A stretch of DNA of 16,186 nt from Bacteroidota bacterium (GTDB lineage Bacteria > Bacteroidota > Bacteroidia > Bacteroidales > Lentimicrobiaceae): positions 1-16,186 of the forward strand of contig JAEYXG010000016.1 in NCBI GenBank assembly GCA_023428585.1, written 5' to 3'. The position numbers were made by a program, and so were the translations under genes. The notes under the pieces are model-generated. The model was not told where the DNA came from and did no database searches. It saw only the letters and a program-made list of their open reading frames with translations. Below, piece by piece: positions 15,977 to 16,186 of the stretch. Within the stretch, counting starts at the first letter, position 1, and every line of letters starts with the position of its first letter.

Positions 15977-16186
15977 TGATATACGTGTGTTTTTAAATCA
16001 GTTGCTTGTATTGACTGCATTATTAGGAGCCGTTATTGTAGCATTTATGCTCCTGGCACCAAAAGAATTGATTAGTCCTACACTCCCGTTTCTTCTAATT
16101 TTCCATGCAGCATCTACCCTGGTCTCATTTATGTATATTCAAAAGAGGACTAAAAATGCACCCAACAGATTTATACAGGCTTACCT
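15969..16186 (+). CDS. Small membrane protein, AtpI-like, 3' end off window
   Basis: The frame opens at the ATG at 15969-15971, overlapping the last eight bases of atpZ, and runs open to the window edge (72 codons). The visible part is MNNDIRVFLNQLLVLTALLG, followed by two predicted membrane helices at about residues 9-30 and 38-57, then a basic stretch QKRTKN and RFIQAY. Position, overlap and topology match the small AtpI-like protein often found between atpZ and atpB in Bacteroidota ATP synthase operons. I do not recognise a catalytic motif. Whether it is a true AtpI orthologue or a lineage-specific subunit cannot be told from the fragment. Confidence 0.7.
   Translation, partial: MNNDIRVFLNQLLVLTALLGAVIVAFMLLAPKELISPTLPFLLIFHAASTLVSFMYIQKRTKNAPNRFIQAY

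Overview
The window looks like chromosomal DNA of a Bacteroidota bacterium, probably Bacteroidia-like. Three things support this: type IX secretion (T9SS) genes in the order porP-gldK(porK)-gldL(porL), a sprE/porW gene, and several matches to the Bacteroidota promoter pattern (TTG/TTTG, a 19-21 base spacer, then TAnnTTTG). DNA is AT-rich, Shine-Dalgarno sites are weak or absent, and at least two genes appear to start at TTG. Nearly all of it reads as core housekeeping and envelope DNA. No transposase, phage gene, CRISPR array, rRNA or tRNA was seen.

Layout. Positions 1-3338 (minus) hold the T9SS block: porP, gldK, and a gldL that runs off the left edge. A divergent intergenic region with promoters on both sides follows. 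Positions 3634-5511 (plus) hold two tandem YitT-family membrane proteins, closed by a strong hairpin at 5529-5562. Positions 5616-9109 (minus) hold rseP, dxr and a membrane-anchored LytM/M23 peptidase. A roughly 500-base region without a gene (9110-9607) carries a striking 118-base palindrome built from 11-base units. Positions 9608-12250 (minus) hold a type II P-type calcium ATPase. After a second divergent promoter region, 12580-16186 (plus) holds sprE, a bactofilin, atpZ, and the start of a small membrane protein that probably leads into an F-type ATP synthase operon beyond the right edge.

How the genes work together. GldL is half of the proton-driven T9SS motor, GldK is part of the periplasmic ring, PorP is an outer-membrane component, and SprE/PorW is an outer-membrane-associated lipoprotein of the same system. 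T9SS genes therefore sit at both ends of the window. RseP, the M23 peptidase, Dxr (isoprenoid precursors) and bactofilin all bear on envelope stress, wall remodelling or cell shape. The least explained element is the palindrome at 9375-9492. Two further dyads lie over the promoters of yitT and sprE and are candidate operators.
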